From Serratia inhibens (lineage in GTDB: Bacteria; Pseudomonadota; Gammaproteobacteria; Enterobacterales; Enterobacteriaceae): a DNA stretch of 64,000 bases. The notes beneath the pieces were generated by a model. The model saw only the letters and a program-made list of their open reading frames with translations, was not told the origin of the DNA and searched no databases. The stretch is from positions 240,678 to 304,677 of the forward strand of contig NZ_QYYG01000005.1 of assembly GCF_003591175.1 (NCBI RefSeq), in the 5' to 3' direction. Shown piece by piece: positions 9,211 through 17,938 of the stretch; positions within the stretch are counted from its first letter, which is position 1, and each line of letters begins with the position of its first letter. A program made the translations under genes and the position numbers.

Positions 9211-9747
9211 ATGCAACATCAAACCGAGAGGATTGGCATCCGCACTCGTTATGATCTCTTCAGCCGCCTATTGCATTGGGTCATTGCCGCCGCGATGTTT
9301 TACATCATGATTGTCGGATATTCACTGCACTTTATGCCGGATGAGAGGATATTTACCTTTTTCTCAGAGACCAATATGTCGCTGGCCCTGGTAATGACAC
9401 CGCTGATGGCGATACGCTTTCTGTGGCGCTTTTTCAGGCCGTCGGTTCCTTATGGCGAAATGCTGAAAGGGCATGGAAAGGGGCTGGTGCATTTGCTGCA
9501 CGAGGTTTTCTATTTGCTCATTTTCGTGGTGTTGATCAGCGGTTTTTTAATGTTGGAAAAGGGATTTCAGATCTTTGGCGTGATAGATTTTCCCCGGCCG
9601 GTGGCTAACCTGGAAGTGAACAGATTCTTTTTTGTCGTACATCGCTGCTCATGTGTGGCGCTGGCGGGAATGATAATGCTCCACCTGACTGCGGTGATCA
9701 AGCATCACTACCTTGAAAAGAATGCGATTTTGCGGCGTATGCTGTAG
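9211..9747 (+). CDS. Cytochrome b561-type membrane protein
   Basis: This is a di-haem b cytochrome of the inner membrane, in the prokaryotic cytochrome b561 family (CybB/YodB/YceJ-like). The 178 residues form four hydrophobic helices. Candidate haem-ligand histidines are His22 (RLLHWVIA), His94/His97 (LVHLLHEV), His144 (FVVHRC) and His158 (MIMLHLT). Such proteins pass electrons from the quinol pool to periplasmic acceptors or oxygen. The gene follows gbpA on the same strand with about 60 nt between them, so a role in supplying electrons to the copper oxygenase or its surroundings is conceivable, but this is speculation. Confidence 0.88.
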   Translation: MQHQTERIGIRTRYDLFSRLLHWVIAAAMFYIMIVGYSLHFMPDERIFTFFSETNMSLALVMTPLMAIRFLWRFFRPSVPYGEMLKGHGKGLVHLLHEVFYLLIFVVLISGFLMLEKGFQIFGVIDFPRPVANLEVNRFFFVVHRCSCVALAGMIMLHLTAVIKHHYLEKNAILRRML

Positions 9748-10011
9748 CCAGCATGCTGCCTGGCGCGCCAGTTTTTCCGCTGGTGCGCCGCCGTTATCAG
9801 GTGAATTTTCTGGCGGCATAAAATGGGGATGACGGTGGCTATTTTACTGCAGCTGTATACTACATACTGCGTATTTGAATGATAATGAACTGACCCTATT
9901 TCAACTGACGCAGCCTTGCGCTAATGGCCGGGGCATGTCAAAGCCATCCACCGTTAATTGGGGATTCATTGAGGCCGACGAGGGATCGGCTCAACGCATT
10001 TACCACCCGGA
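9748..10011. other. Intergenic stretch with no recognised gene
   Basis: These 264 bases between the convergent cytochrome b561 and hha genes show no supported coding region. A self-complementary CTGGCGCGCCAG followed by five T near 9759-9776 could end the cytochrome transcript. GCCGA-N7-TCGGC near 9974-9990 is a weak hairpin downstream of hha. A short open frame starting near 9875 has no ribosome site and runs into antisense hha. Confidence 0.4.
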
Positions 10012-10215
10012 TTACCTGACGAATTTCCAAACGGCAACAGGGATTTTATCGTACAGCTTATTCATGGTGAGCTCGGCAAGACGGTGGTCTGCTGCGGAGT
10101 AAAACAGCTCTAGCTCGTCGTCTGAAAGCTCATACTTATTTTTTTCAATAACACGTTCCAGGGTGTCAATCGTGGTGCATTTACGTAAACGCATCAGATA
10201 GTCAATTTTAGTCAT
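10012..10215 (-). CDS. hha: Hha/YmoA family gene-expression modulator
   Basis: Hha is a small nucleoid-associated partner of H-NS that silences horizontally acquired and virulence genes and responds to temperature and salt. The 67-residue product is nearly identical to Hha/YmoA, with the hallmark stretches [22 protein letters not shown] and [19 protein letters not shown]. It lies 50 nt downstream of tomB in the same orientation, the order found in E. coli. Here the pair is separated from acrAB by the zinc cluster. Confidence 0.97.
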   Translation of the reverse strand: MTKIDYLMRLRKCTTIDTLERVIEKNKYELSDDELELFYSAADHRLAELTMNKLYDKIPVAVWKFVR

Positions 10216-10265
10216 GATAACCTTTAGTTTTATAAACCGTAGAGTAGTTTGGGGATAATTATCCC

Positions 10266-10634
10266 CTAAGTTCTCATTGTCGTACAGATGCCCTCTCCTG
10301 AGAACATTCTGAATAATCGCGCTTTGGTTTTTTGCCAGCGGCGCAAATCGGAATCGTTAATACCATAGCTGCTAAACAGCGTGTAGGTATCGTCGAGATA
10401 CTCTTCGACTAACTCCGATAAATCACTTTCGTCCATGTATTTAATTTTATAACTCATCACAAACGAAGCAATATGTTCAATCAACTCGTTAAGCTGGAGG
10501 TTGACGGAAGACGTTGGATCGTTCACCCAGCCGTGGTGGCTGTCGCCCAGCGTTGCGATACCTTCATCATACAAATTTTCGCACAAGAATTTGAGCTGAG
10601 CTATATCGTGCCTTTTAGGCGAATACTCATCCAT
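10266..10634 (-). CDS. tomB: Hha toxicity modulator TomB (YbaJ)
   Basis: TomB acts with Hha as a toxin-antitoxin-like pair in which TomB counters Hha toxicity and influences biofilm formation. The 122-residue product begins [19 protein letters not shown] and carries the conserved [19 protein letters not shown] and EEYLDDTY stretches, with a Cys near the C terminus (GICTT). A strong ribosome site (GGAGGGGATGAT before ATG) supports the start. It is the first gene of the tomB-hha operon. Confidence 0.96.
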   Translation of the reverse strand: MDEYSPKRHDIAQLKFLCENLYDEGIATLGDSHHGWVNDPTSSVNLQLNELIEHIASFVMSYKIKYMDESDLSELVEEYLDDTYTLFSSYGINDSDLRRWQKTKARLFRMFSGEGICTTMRT

Positions 10635-10793
10635 ATCATCCCCTCCGTAAGTCTTAATTTCGGTGTTGATAACACTCTGTGAGTAAGCTGATTTACATCA
10701 TGGACGGAGGTAGCTTAACGGTGAAAAAATAAACTTTCCGTATAATGAATATAAATCATTTTTTCGCATTTGGCCTGCTGTTATTACGTAAAC

Positions 10794-11147
10794 TTACAAT
10801 TCATCTGCGGTAGAGGGGCGGGAGTAATCAATGACGTCAAAGGTTAATCCCGTTTCAACAACGCTAAAGGCTACGCTGTCGCTGATGTATTCCTCGGCGC
10901 TGATATCCAGACAGGCGTTGAAAATTGTCCATTTATAGCGATAACTCATTGAATACTGGCTGCCACTCACATTTTGAATATCAAGTATTTCTAATGAACC
11001 CTCGGCGTAACGAGCGCTTTCCGAATAAAAACTCAGGCCGCTGGTCAATGCCGGCACCAACTCTGAAATTTTATCGTTAATCATTTTCTTTAGTTTTTTA
11101 ACGGAAAGTGCTTCCGTCATTGTGTCGCAACGAAGAGTTACTTGCAT
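10794..11147 (-). CDS. Hypothetical protein, 117 residues
   Basis: I do not recognise this protein. It has no signal peptide or membrane helix. The N-terminal third is polar and helical (LSVKKLKKMINDKISEL) and the rest looks strand-rich with many aromatic residues (SGSQYSMSYRYKWTIFN). Starts at 11147 or 11120 (MTEALSVKK) are both possible, and neither has a strong ribosome site. Its base composition is lower in GC than the neighbouring core genes. It sits upstream of tomB on the same strand and opposite the zinc transporter operon, so it shares a divergent promoter region with that operon. Confidence 0.6.
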   Translation of the reverse strand: MQVTLRCDTMTEALSVKKLKKMINDKISELVPALTSGLSFYSESARYAEGSLEILDIQNVSGSQYSMSYRYKWTIFNACLDISAEEYISDSVAFSVVETGLTFDVIDYSRPSTADEL

Positions 11148-11452
11148 TTAATGTCTGGCCGTGCAGCTATCCAATCTATTTATCTTACTCCTTTTTCACC
11201 ACCTCGTCGGTAAACTTTTCGTTAACCCTGGACTTTTTTACGGTTTTCCAACGTTGTTTACTGCTTAATAACCCTGATGTTATTCGGTATATCCCAAAGG
11301 GAGTACTTTCTGTTATTTGTTAATCTGCTAATTATCGATACAAGCATAACTTTCGTTGTTAAGTTCCGTTACATAAATCACCGGGTGAGCGCTTGAGTCG
11401 CGTATGTGTTTGTGATGTTATACTATAACAATTTAATTTTTTCTCTCAGGCT
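11148..11452. other. Divergent promoter region of the zinc transporter operon
   Basis: This 305-base, AT-rich region separates the hypothetical gene (minus strand) from the ABC transporter operon (plus strand). No coding sequence is supported. Its main feature is the Zur-type palindrome close to the plus-strand operon. Confidence 0.5.
11416..11430. promoter_or_regulatory. Zur operator of the ABC metal importer operon
   Basis: TGTTATACTATAACA is a perfect 15-bp palindrome around a central C and matches the enterobacterial Zur box core (GTTATA-N-TATAAC). It lies 22 nt before the first ATG of the operon and contains a TATACT -10-like hexamer, so zinc-loaded Zur would block the promoter. The same 13-bp core occurs upstream of rpmE2. 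Confidence 0.88.
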
Positions 11453-11602
11453 ATGAAACCGACATCCGCACCACATCAAAATGACGCTGTATCGTCGCTG
11501 CATTCCTTGTTCACCGCATCGGCGGGATTACGCTGCGGTATTGCGGCGGCGCTGTTGGCTCTGCTATGGCTGGGCATCAGCTGGGCGGTATTGCTGCCAT
11601 GA
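11453..11602 (+). CDS. Small membrane protein encoded at the head of the metal transporter operon, 49 residues
   Basis: A 49-codon frame starts at ATG 11453, just after the Zur box, and its TGA overlaps the ATG of the ABC ATPase (ATGA). The product has a polar N terminus of about 25 residues (start MKPTSAPHQNDAVSSLHS) and a single hydrophobic helix (CGIAAALLALLWLGISWAVLLP) that ends the protein. The stop-start overlap suggests translational coupling to the ATPase gene. I do not recognise a family. It may be a small accessory subunit of the importer, or only a leader ORF that sets translation of the operon. Confidence 0.66.
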   Translation: MKPTSAPHQNDAVSSLHSLFTASAGLRCGIAAALLALLWLGISWAVLLP

Positions 11603-12312
11603 TTACGCTGCAACAGGCCGTGATTGGCTATGGCGGCACACCGCTGTTTCCCCCGCTTAGCGGACATTTCGCTGCCGGCTCTCTGACGGCGGTGGTGGGA
11701 ATTAACGGCGCGGGGAAATCTACGTTACTGAAAACATTGGCCGGGCTTTTACCCTTGCAGAGCGGCAGCCTGCTTTTCCGCGGCAACAAGTTACCGCGCA
11801 TGGCGTATCTGCCGCAGCAGGCTGAGCTGGATCGTCAGTTTCCGATAGTCGTGAGTGACCTGGTGGCAATGGGAAGCTGGCCGCAGTGCGGTATGTTCGG
11901 TGGGATAGGCAAGCGCGCCGGGTTGCAGATTGTCGAGGCGCTGGATGCCGTAGGCATGGCGTCGATGGTGAGAAGCCCGGTAGGCGAACTTTCAGGCGGC
12001 CAACTGCAACGCGTGCTGTTTGCTCGCCTGCTGGTCCAGCAGGCACCGCTGATTTTATTGGATGAACCTTTTACCGGCATCGACAGCGCCACCACCCAGT
12101 TATTGCTGCAGGTTATCGCACAGCTGCACCGACAGAGGCGAACGGTGATTGCCGTGCTGCATGATATGTCGATGGTGGCGAACCACTTCCCCCAAGCGTT
12201 GTTGCTGACGCCACAGTGTTGCCACTGGGGTTCCGCCGAGCGGGTGCTGGAGCACATTCCCGCGTTGAATCTCGCCAGCCCGCCGCTGTGTCGCATGGCG
12301 GTAGCGCCATGA
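11599..12312 (+). CDS. Metal (zinc-type) ABC transporter ATP-binding protein
   Basis: This is the ATPase of a TroB/ZnuC/AztA-type importer. I set the start at ATG 11599 (MITLQQAVIGYGG), coupled to the small ORF, which gives 237 residues; the frame is open further upstream without a start in context. It shows Walker A GINGAGKST (about 34-42), the Q-loop region YLPQQAELDR, the signature LSGGQLQRV and Walker B LILLDEPFTGID. A four-base overlap with the permease gene follows. The Zur box upstream points to zinc as substrate; on sequence alone manganese or iron cannot be excluded. Confidence 0.93.
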   Translation: MITLQQAVIGYGGTPLFPPLSGHFAAGSLTAVVGINGAGKSTLLKTLAGLLPLQSGSLLFRGNKLPRMAYLPQQAELDRQFPIVVSDLVAMGSWPQCGMFGGIGKRAGLQIVEALDAVGMASMVRSPVGELSGGQLQRVLFARLLVQQAPLILLDEPFTGIDSATTQLLLQVIAQLHRQRRTVIAVLHDMSMVANHFPQALLLTPQCCHWGSAERVLEHIPALNLASPPLCRMAVAP

Positions 12313-13166
12313 TGCTGCTTGATCTTCTCATCGATCCCTTCGCCTCGTTCGGCTTTATGCGTCGTGCGCTGATGGCCTGTTTTGCGCTGTCGCTCAGCGC
12401 CGCGCCACTGGGGGTTTTTCTGCTACTGCGGCGTATGAGCCTGGTCGGCGATGCATTGTCTCATGCAGTGTTGCCCGGGGCAGCGATAGGCTACCTGATT
12501 TCAGGCATGTCGCTGGTGGCGATGGGCGTTGGCGGATTTATCGCCGGGCTGGCGGTGGCAATGCTATCGGGGCTGGTCAGCCGCCGGACGCCGCTGAAAG
12601 AAGACGCCAGTTTCGCCGGTTTTTACCTGGGTTCGCTGGCTTTGGGGGTGACGCTGGTTTCACTGCGCGGCTCCAGTGTCGATCTGCTGCATGTGCTGTT
12701 CGGCTCGATTCTGGCGGTAGATACGAATGCCATTTTGATGGTGGGCGTAATAGCCAGTTTTTCGCTGTTGGCACTGGCGGCGCTATATCGCGCTCTGGTG
12801 ATTGAGTCTTTCGACTCCACCTTTTTGCGAGTCAGCGCACCGCGCTGGCTGGCGATGATACACGGGCTGTTTCTGGCGCTGGTGGTGATAAACCTGGTGG
12901 CGGGGTTCCAGATCCTCGGCACGCTAATGTCGGTGGGGTTGATGATGCTGCCCGCCGCCAGCGCGCGTTTTTGGGCACGTAACTTGCCGCATACGTTGGC
13001 GGTCGCGATGGGGATTGGCATGCTCTCGAGCCTGATAGGTCTCGAATGGTCTTATTACGCGTCCTTGCCCGCCGGCCCGGCGATTGTGCTCAGCGCCAGC
13101 GTGATCTTTTTTGGATCGATTCTGTTTGGGACGCGTGGGGGGATCTATTCTCTCGCGCGCCGTTGA
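12309..13166 (+). CDS. Metal (zinc-type) ABC transporter permease
   Basis: This is the membrane subunit of the ABC-3 family (ZnuB/TroC/AztB-like). The 285 residues start at ATG 12309, which overlaps the ATPase stop, and form about eight or nine hydrophobic helices. The conserved cytoplasmic and membrane stretch LLRRMSLVGDALSHAVLPGAA (residues 40-60) is the family signature where the ATPase docks and the channel begins. The gene ends 25 nt before the binding-protein gene. Confidence 0.93.
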   Translation: MMLLDLLIDPFASFGFMRRALMACFALSLSAAPLGVFLLLRRMSLVGDALSHAVLPGAAIGYLISGMSLVAMGVGGFIAGLAVAMLSGLVSRRTPLKEDASFAGFYLGSLALGVTLVSLRGSSVDLLHVLFGSILAVDTNAILMVGVIASFSLLALAALYRALVIESFDSTFLRVSAPRWLAMIHGLFLALVVINLVAGFQILGTLMSVGLMMLPAASARFWARNLPHTLAVAMGIGMLSSLIGLEWSYYASLPAGPAIVLSASVIFFGSILFGTRGGIYSLARR

Positions 13167-13191
13167 TAAGTACCAAGTTCAAGGAGAAAGT

Positions 13192-14070
13192 ATGAAAGGT
13201 TTACCTATTTCGCTGGCAGTCGCTGCTCTGCTGTCCAGCCCATTGGCGATGGCGAAAACCGTCGATGCCGTTGCCAGCTTTTCGATCCTCGGCGATATTG
13301 TGAAACAGGTGGGGGGAGAACATGTCAGGGTCACCACGCTGGTGGGGCCAGACGGTGATCCGCACAGCTTTGAACCTTCGCCGAAAGACAGCAAGGTGTT
13401 GTCGCAGGCCGATGTGGTGTTCGTCAGCGGCCTGGGGCTGGAGGGCTGGATCGATCGCCTGGTCGGTGCCTCGGGGTATAAAGGGCGGGTGGTTACCGCA
13501 TCGCAGGGGATCGACACCCGCCAGATGAGCGAGGACGGCAAGGAAGTCACCGATCCCCATGCCTGGAACAGCATGAAGAACGGGGTGCAGTACGCAACCA
13601 ACGTGATGAATGCGCTGATTGCCGCCGATCCGCAAGACGCCAATTATTTTCGCCAGCGCGGTTCGGAATATATCCAGCAGTTGCAGAAGCTGGATCTCTG
13701 GGCCAAGACCCAATTTGCCGCGGTACCGCAACAAAAACGCAAGGTGCTGACCAGCCATGATGCTTTTGGTTACTTTGGGCAAGAATATGGCGTCACCTTC
13801 CTTGCCCCGGTCGGTTTCTCCACCGAGGCCGAAGCCAGCGCCAGCGACGTAGCCGGTTTGATAAAACAGATCAAACAGGAGAAGGTTAATGCCTACTTTA
13901 TTGAAAACCAGACCGATCCGCGGCTGGTGAAACAAATTGCCGCCGCCACCGGAGCGAAAGCCGGCGGTGAGCTGTATCCAGAGGCCCTGTCCAAACCGCA
14001 AGGGCCGGCGGCGAGCTATGTACAGGCATTCCAGCACAACGTCGATACGCTGTTAGGCAGTATGAAATAA
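13192..14070 (+). CDS. Periplasmic metal-binding protein of the zinc-type ABC transporter
   Basis: This cluster A-I (TroA/AztC/ZnuA-like) binding protein delivers the metal to the permease. ATG 13192 follows AAGGAGAAAG and gives 292 residues with a signal peptide ending near AMA^KTV. Candidate metal ligands are His58 (DPHSFEPS), His123 (DPHAWNS), His189 (TSHDAFGYF) and an acidic residue in FIENQTDPR. The loop before His123 is short and acidic and lacks the His-rich stretch typical of ZnuA, so it resembles AztC/TroA more than ZnuA. The bacterium probably also has a standard znuABC elsewhere; this would be a second, Zur-controlled uptake route. Confidence 0.92.
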   Translation: MKGLPISLAVAALLSSPLAMAKTVDAVASFSILGDIVKQVGGEHVRVTTLVGPDGDPHSFEPSPKDSKVLSQADVVFVSGLGLEGWIDRLVGASGYKGRVVTASQGIDTRQMSEDGKEVTDPHAWNSMKNGVQYATNVMNALIAADPQDANYFRQRGSEYIQQLQKLDLWAKTQFAAVPQQKRKVLTSHDAFGYFGQEYGVTFLAPVGFSTEAEASASDVAGLIKQIKQEKVNAYFIENQTDPRLVKQIAAATGAKAGGELYPEALSKPQGPAASYVQAFQHNVDTLLGSMK

Positions 14071-14135
14071 ACTGCAGCGGCCCTGCCGGTGAGGCGGGGC
14101 CACTGGTTGCGCTTCAGTTTTCTTTCTCCATAAAA

Positions 14136-14164
14136 AAAGCCCCGTTGAGCAGCAACGGGGCTTT
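14136..14164. terminator. Bidirectional terminator between the ABC operon and rpmJ2
   Basis: A strong stem (AAAGCCCCGTTG / CAACGGGGCTTT, loop AGCAG) has a run of seven A on its left side. It is therefore a typical intrinsic terminator for the minus-strand rpmE2-rpmJ2 unit, and a weaker one for the plus-strand transporter operon. Confidence 0.88.
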
Positions 14165-14186
14165 GCGACAGATGACACTTCAGACA

Positions 14187-14327
14187 TTAACGCTTTTTCT
14201 TGCGTCCCTGTACCGCTTTGAATCGCGGGTTGGTTTTACAAATCACATAGATACGACCATTACGGCGTACGACTTTGCAATCAGGATGGCGATTCTTCGC
14301 CGAACGCAATGAACTTAAAACCTGCAT
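14187..14327 (-). CDS. rpmJ2: Zinc-independent ribosomal protein L36 paralogue (YkgO type)
   Basis: The 46-residue product starts [20 protein letters not shown] and ends in [14 protein letters not shown], closely matching YkgO. This C-minus form of L36 lacks the complete zinc-binding CxxC/CxxxxH set and replaces the zinc protein under zinc starvation, which frees zinc. It lies 12 nt after rpmE2 on the same strand and should be co-transcribed with it from the Zur-controlled promoter. Confidence 0.96.
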   Translation of the reverse strand: MQVLSSLRSAKNRHPDCKVVRRNGRIYVICKTNPRFKAVQGRKKKR

Positions 14328-14339
14328 GTTGATTCCCTT

Positions 14340-14594
14340 TTACTTGCTGCCAAGAAAGCGGCCAAAACGTTGCTGGAAGCGCGCCGTGCTGCCTTCTTTG
14401 GAGAACTCTTTCTGCTTGCCGGTGTAATACGGATGCGAAGCGGAAGAGACGTCGATAGTGACGTATGGCCAGTTTTCGCCATCAAGTTCAATGGTGCGAT
14501 CGGTGTTAATGGTCGAGCCCACTTTAAAGTAGGTATTGGCGCTCAGATCGTGGAACACCACGGTACGGTAGTTTGGATGGATGCCTGCTTTCAT
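14340..14594 (-). CDS. rpmE2: Zinc-independent ribosomal protein L31 type B (YkgM)
   Basis: This 84-residue L31 paralogue ([16 protein letters not shown] start) lacks the CxxC zinc ribbon of standard L31. Under zinc limitation such paralogues displace the zinc form on the ribosome. I chose the start at 14594: GGAG lies 8 nt before it and the N terminus matches the family; the frame could begin four codons earlier (MECIMKAG). The Zur box lies 18 nt upstream of the start. Confidence 0.96.
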   Translation of the reverse strand: MKAGIHPNYRTVVFHDLSANTYFKVGSTINTDRTIELDGENWPYVTIDVSSASHPYYTGKQKEFSKEGSTARFQQRFGRFLGSK

Positions 14595-14612
14595 GATGCA
14601 CTCCAATGTAAC

Positions 14613-14625
14613 GTTATACTATAAC
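14613..14625. promoter_or_regulatory. Zur operator of rpmE2-rpmJ2
   Basis: GTTATACTATAAC is a perfect 13-bp palindrome, identical to the core of the box in front of the ABC importer operon. It lies just upstream of rpmE2 on the minus strand. Zur control of ykgM-ykgO is established in enterobacteria. Confidence 0.92.
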
Positions 14626-14721
14626 AATAATTATGCACCTCGCGGCAGGGCGGATCAAGTACAAAATGTCACGGCTGGCGAATTAATGAGAGTGGTTTGC
14701 ATTAAGCGAATGAAGCTAAAG

Positions 14722-14745
14722 AAAAAGGCCGCATAAGCGGCCTTT
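14722..14745 (-). terminator. Intrinsic terminator of acrAB
   Basis: A perfect 9-bp stem (AAAGGCCGC / GCGGCCTTT, loop ATAA on the plus strand) lies 30 nt after the acrB stop and is followed on the minus strand by TTTTTC. Confidence 0.88.
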
Positions 14746-14774
14746 GTGTTCAGGAGTAAGCGTTCACTGGGTTA

Positions 14775-17700
14775 TCAGTGATGCTCAACCGGATGGCTGT
14801 GTTCCACATCGTCAGACTTCTTGCTGAAGCGGCGGCGAACCACCACGAAGAAGACCGGAACGAAGAAGATGGCCAGCACGGTAGCGGTAATCATCCCGCC
14901 CATAACGCCGGTACCTACCGCGTTCTGAGCGCCGGAGCCTGCACCGCTGCTGATAACCAGCGGCAGTACCCCGAGGATGAATGCCAGTGAAGTCATCAGA
15001 ATCGGGCGCAAACGCATGCGCACCGCTTCCAGCGTGGCTTCTACCAGACCCTTGCCTTCTTTATCCATCAGATCCTTGGCGAATTCGACGATCAATATGG
15101 CGTTTTTCGCGGACAGACCGATGGTGGTCAACAGCCCCACCTGGAAGTAAACGTCATTGTTCAGGCCGCGCATGGTGGCCGCCAGCAATGCGCCGATAAC
15201 CCCCAGCGGCAGAACCAGCATGACCGAGAACGGAATCGACCAGCTTTCATACAGCGCTGCCAGGCACAAGAACACCACCAGAATCGAGATGGCGTACAGG
15301 GCAGGGGCCTGGTTACCGGACAGACGTTCCTGGTAGGACATACCGGTCCAGTCGTAACCGATGCCGCTCGGCAGCTTGGAGGACAGCTCTTCCATCATGT
15401 TCATTGCTTCACCGGTACTTTTACCCGGTGCCGCCTGACCCAGAATTTCCATGGAAGGCAGGCCGTTATAGCGTTCCAGACGCGGTGAGCCGTACTCCCA
15501 TTTCGCCGTAGAGAAAGCGGAGAACGGAACCATCTGGCCACTGGTGCCGCGGACAAACCACTTGTTGATGTCCTCTGGCAACATACGGAACGGTGCTTCA
15601 GCCTGCACGTAAACCTTCTTCACACGACCGCGGTCGATGAAGTCGTTCACGTACGAGCCACCCAACGCGGTGGTCAGCGTGCTGTTGATGGTGGTGATGC
15701 TGACGCCCAGCGCCTTGGCTTTTTCCTGATCGATAATCAGTTTGAACTGAGGCGTATCTTCCAGGCCGTTAGGACGCATACCGACCAGCAGGTCCGGATG
15801 CTTGGCCGCCATGCCCAACAACTGGTTACGCGCTTCGGTCAGTTTTTCATGCCCCAGGCCACCCTGGTCAATCAGCTGGAAGTCAAAACCGGTAGCGGTA
15901 CCCAGTTCGATAATCGCAGGCAGGTTGAACGGGAATACCAGGCCGTCTTTGATTTGCGAGAACGCGCCCATGGCGCGGCCTGCAATTGCCGGCACTTTAT
16001 TTTGTTCACCGCTACGTTCGGACCAGTCTTTCAGGCTGACGAACGACAGACCGTTGTTCTGGCCGTTACCGTTAAAGCCGAAGCCCGCAACGGTAAACAC
16101 CGAAACCACGTTGTCTTTTTCTTTGGTCATGAAGTAGTCGGTGACTTCTTGCAGCACCTTCGAGGTACGAGCCTCGGTGGCGCCCGCAGGCAACTGCACC
16201 ATGGTCAGCAGGATACCCTGGTCTTCTTCCGGCAGGAACGAGGACGGCAGGCGCAGGAACAGCAGGCCCATGCCGACGACGATCAACAGGTAGATCACCA
16301 GATAGCGACCGGTGCTGCGCAGGATGCTGGCAACGCTGTCGGTGTAGTGGTGGGTGCTCTTTTCGAACATGCGGTTAAACCAGCCGAAGAAGCCGGTTTT
16401 AGCCCCGTGGTCGCCTTTCTGCACCGGTTTCAGCAGGGTGGCGCACAGCGCCGGCGTCAGAATCAACGCCACCAGCACCGACAGCGCCATCGCGGAAACG
16501 ATGGTGATGGAGAACTGACGGTAGATCGCGCCGGTTGAACCGCCGAAGAATGCCATAGGTACGAATACCGCTGACAGCACCATGGCGATACCGACCAACG
16601 CACCCTGGATCTGCTCCATCGATTTCTTGGTCGCTTCTTTCGGCGGCAGTCCCTCTTCGGACATTACGCGCTCGACGTTTTCCACCACCACGATGGCGTC
16701 ATCCACCAGCAAGCCTATCGCCAGCACCATGCCGAACATCGTCAGGGTGTTTATCGAGAAGCCAAAGGCCGCCAATATCGCAAAGGTGCCCAGCAAGACG
16801 ACCGGTACCGCGATGGTTGGGATCAGCGTCGCGCGGAAGTTCTGCAGGAACAGATACATGACCAGGAATACCAGCACGATCGCTTCGAACAGCGTTTTCA
16901 CCACTTCGTTGATCGAAATCTTGACGAACGGGGTGGTGTCGTACGGATAAACCACTTTCATCCCCTGAGGGAAGAACGGCTGCATCTTGGTTAACGAGTC
17001 TTTTACCGCTTTGGCGGTGTTCAGGGCGTTGGCGCCGGTAGCTAGTTTGATACCCAGGCCTGCCGCCGGTTTGCCGTTATACCGCGCAGTTACGGCATAG
17101 CTTTCGCCGCCGCGCTCGATGCGAGCCACGTCTTTCAGGCGAACCTGAGAACCGTCCGCATTCACCTTGAGCAGAATTTTGCCGAACTCTTCAGGAGAGG
17201 TCAGACGGGTCTGCGCGATGATGGAGGCGTTAAGCTGCTGGCCCGGTACCGGTGGCATCCCACCCAATTGCCCTGCGGCGATCTGGTTGTTCTGCTCGGT
17301 GATGGCGGAGGTTACGTCCGTCGTGGTCAGCTGGAAATTGTTCAGCTTGCCCGGATCCAGCCAGATGCGCATGGCGTACTGAGCACCAAACAGCTGCACT
17401 TCACCCACGCCTTGCGAACGGCTGATAGGATCCTTGATGTTTGAAGCTACATAGTCCGCGATGTCGTCCTGAGTCATGCTTGGATCGTCGGAAATGAAGC
17501 CGGCTACCATCAGGAAGCTGCTGCTGGATTTTTCTACTTTCAGGCCTTGCTGCTGCACTTCTTGCGGTAACAGCGGCGTGGCCAGCGACAGTTTGTTCTG
17601 GACCTGAACCTGCGCGATGTCAGGGTCAGTGCCGGAGTTAAACGTCAGCGTAATGGTGACGCTACCAGAGGAGTCACTGGTGGAGGACATGTACATCAGA

Positions 17701-17921
17701 TTATCGATACCGTTCATGTTCTGTTCGATAATCTGGGTCACGGTGTCCTGCACCGTTTTTGCATCCGCGCCTGGATAGTTGGCGGAAACACTCACCGCCG
17801 GTGGTGCAATAGTGGGATACTGCGCGATCGGCAGTTTCATTATTGCAAGCACCCCCGCCAACATGACGATGATGGCGATTACCCAGGCGAAAATCGGGCG
17901 ATCTATAAAGAACTTAGCCAT
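14775..17921 (-). CDS. acrB: Multidrug efflux RND transporter AcrB
   Basis: AcrB is the inner-membrane proton-driven pump of the AcrAB-TolC tripartite efflux system, exporting antibiotics, dyes and detergents. At 1048 residues it has the family length, with twelve membrane helices and two large periplasmic loops. The proton-relay pair Asp407/Asp408 is in [17 protein letters not shown], and the helix 4 signature and [13 protein letters not shown] stretch are intact. The C-terminal tail is His-rich (HSHPVEHH). It lies 17 nt downstream of acrA in one operon. Confidence 0.98.
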   Translation of the reverse strand: MAKFFIDRPIFAWVIAIIVMLAGVLAIMKLPIAQYPTIAPPAVSVSANYPGADAKTVQDTVTQIIEQNMNGIDNLMYMSSTSDSSGSVTITLTFNSGTDPDIAQVQVQNKLSLATPLLPQEVQQQGLKVEKSSSSFLMVAGFISDDPSMTQDDIADYVASNIKDPISRSQGVGEVQLFGAQYAMRIWLDPGKLNNFQLTTTDVTSAITEQNNQIAAGQLGGMPPVPGQQLNASIIAQTRLTSPEEFGKILLKVNADGSQVRLKDVARIERGGESYAVTARYNGKPAAGLGIKLATGANALNTAKAVKDSLTKMQPFFPQGMKVVYPYDTTPFVKISINEVVKTLFEAIVLVFLVMYLFLQNFRATLIPTIAVPVVLLGTFAILAAFGFSINTLTMFGMVLAIGLLVDDAIVVVENVERVMSEEGLPPKEATKKSMEQIQGALVGIAMVLSAVFVPMAFFGGSTGAIYRQFSITIVSAMALSVLVALILTPALCATLLKPVQKGDHGAKTGFFGWFNRMFEKSTHHYTDSVASILRSTGRYLVIYLLIVVGMGLLFLRLPSSFLPEEDQGILLTMVQLPAGATEARTSKVLQEVTDYFMTKEKDNVVSVFTVAGFGFNGNGQNNGLSFVSLKDWSERSGEQNKVPAIAGRAMGAFSQIKDGLVFPFNLPAIIELGTATGFDFQLIDQGGLGHEKLTEARNQLLGMAAKHPDLLVGMRPNGLEDTPQFKLIIDQEKAKALGVSITTINSTLTTALGGSYVNDFIDRGRVKKVYVQAEAPFRMLPEDINKWFVRGTSGQMVPFSAFSTAKWEYGSPRLERYNGLPSMEILGQAAPGKSTGEAMNMMEELSSKLPSGIGYDWTGMSYQERLSGNQAPALYAISILVVFLCLAALYESWSIPFSVMLVLPLGVIGALLAATMRGLNNDVYFQVGLLTTIGLSAKNAILIVEFAKDLMDKEGKGLVEATLEAVRMRLRPILMTSLAFILGVLPLVISSGAGSGAQNAVGTGVMGGMITATVLAIFFVPVFFVVVRRRFSKKSDDVEHSHPVEHH

Positions 17922-17938
17922 GTCTTACCGGCTCCTTT

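Noticed and set aside
9759..9776. CTGGCGCGCCAG plus T5 as terminator of the cytochrome gene
   Set aside because: The palindrome leaves no loop as a simple stem, and the T-run may lie in the loop of a larger hairpin; evidence too weak for a feature.
9875..10102. Short plus-strand open frame downstream of cytochrome b561
   Set aside because: No ribosome site; its second half is antisense to hha.
10266..10634. tomB as part of a mobile toxin-antitoxin island
   Set aside because: hha-tomB upstream of acrAB is conserved core gene order in enterobacteria, not a mobile insertion.
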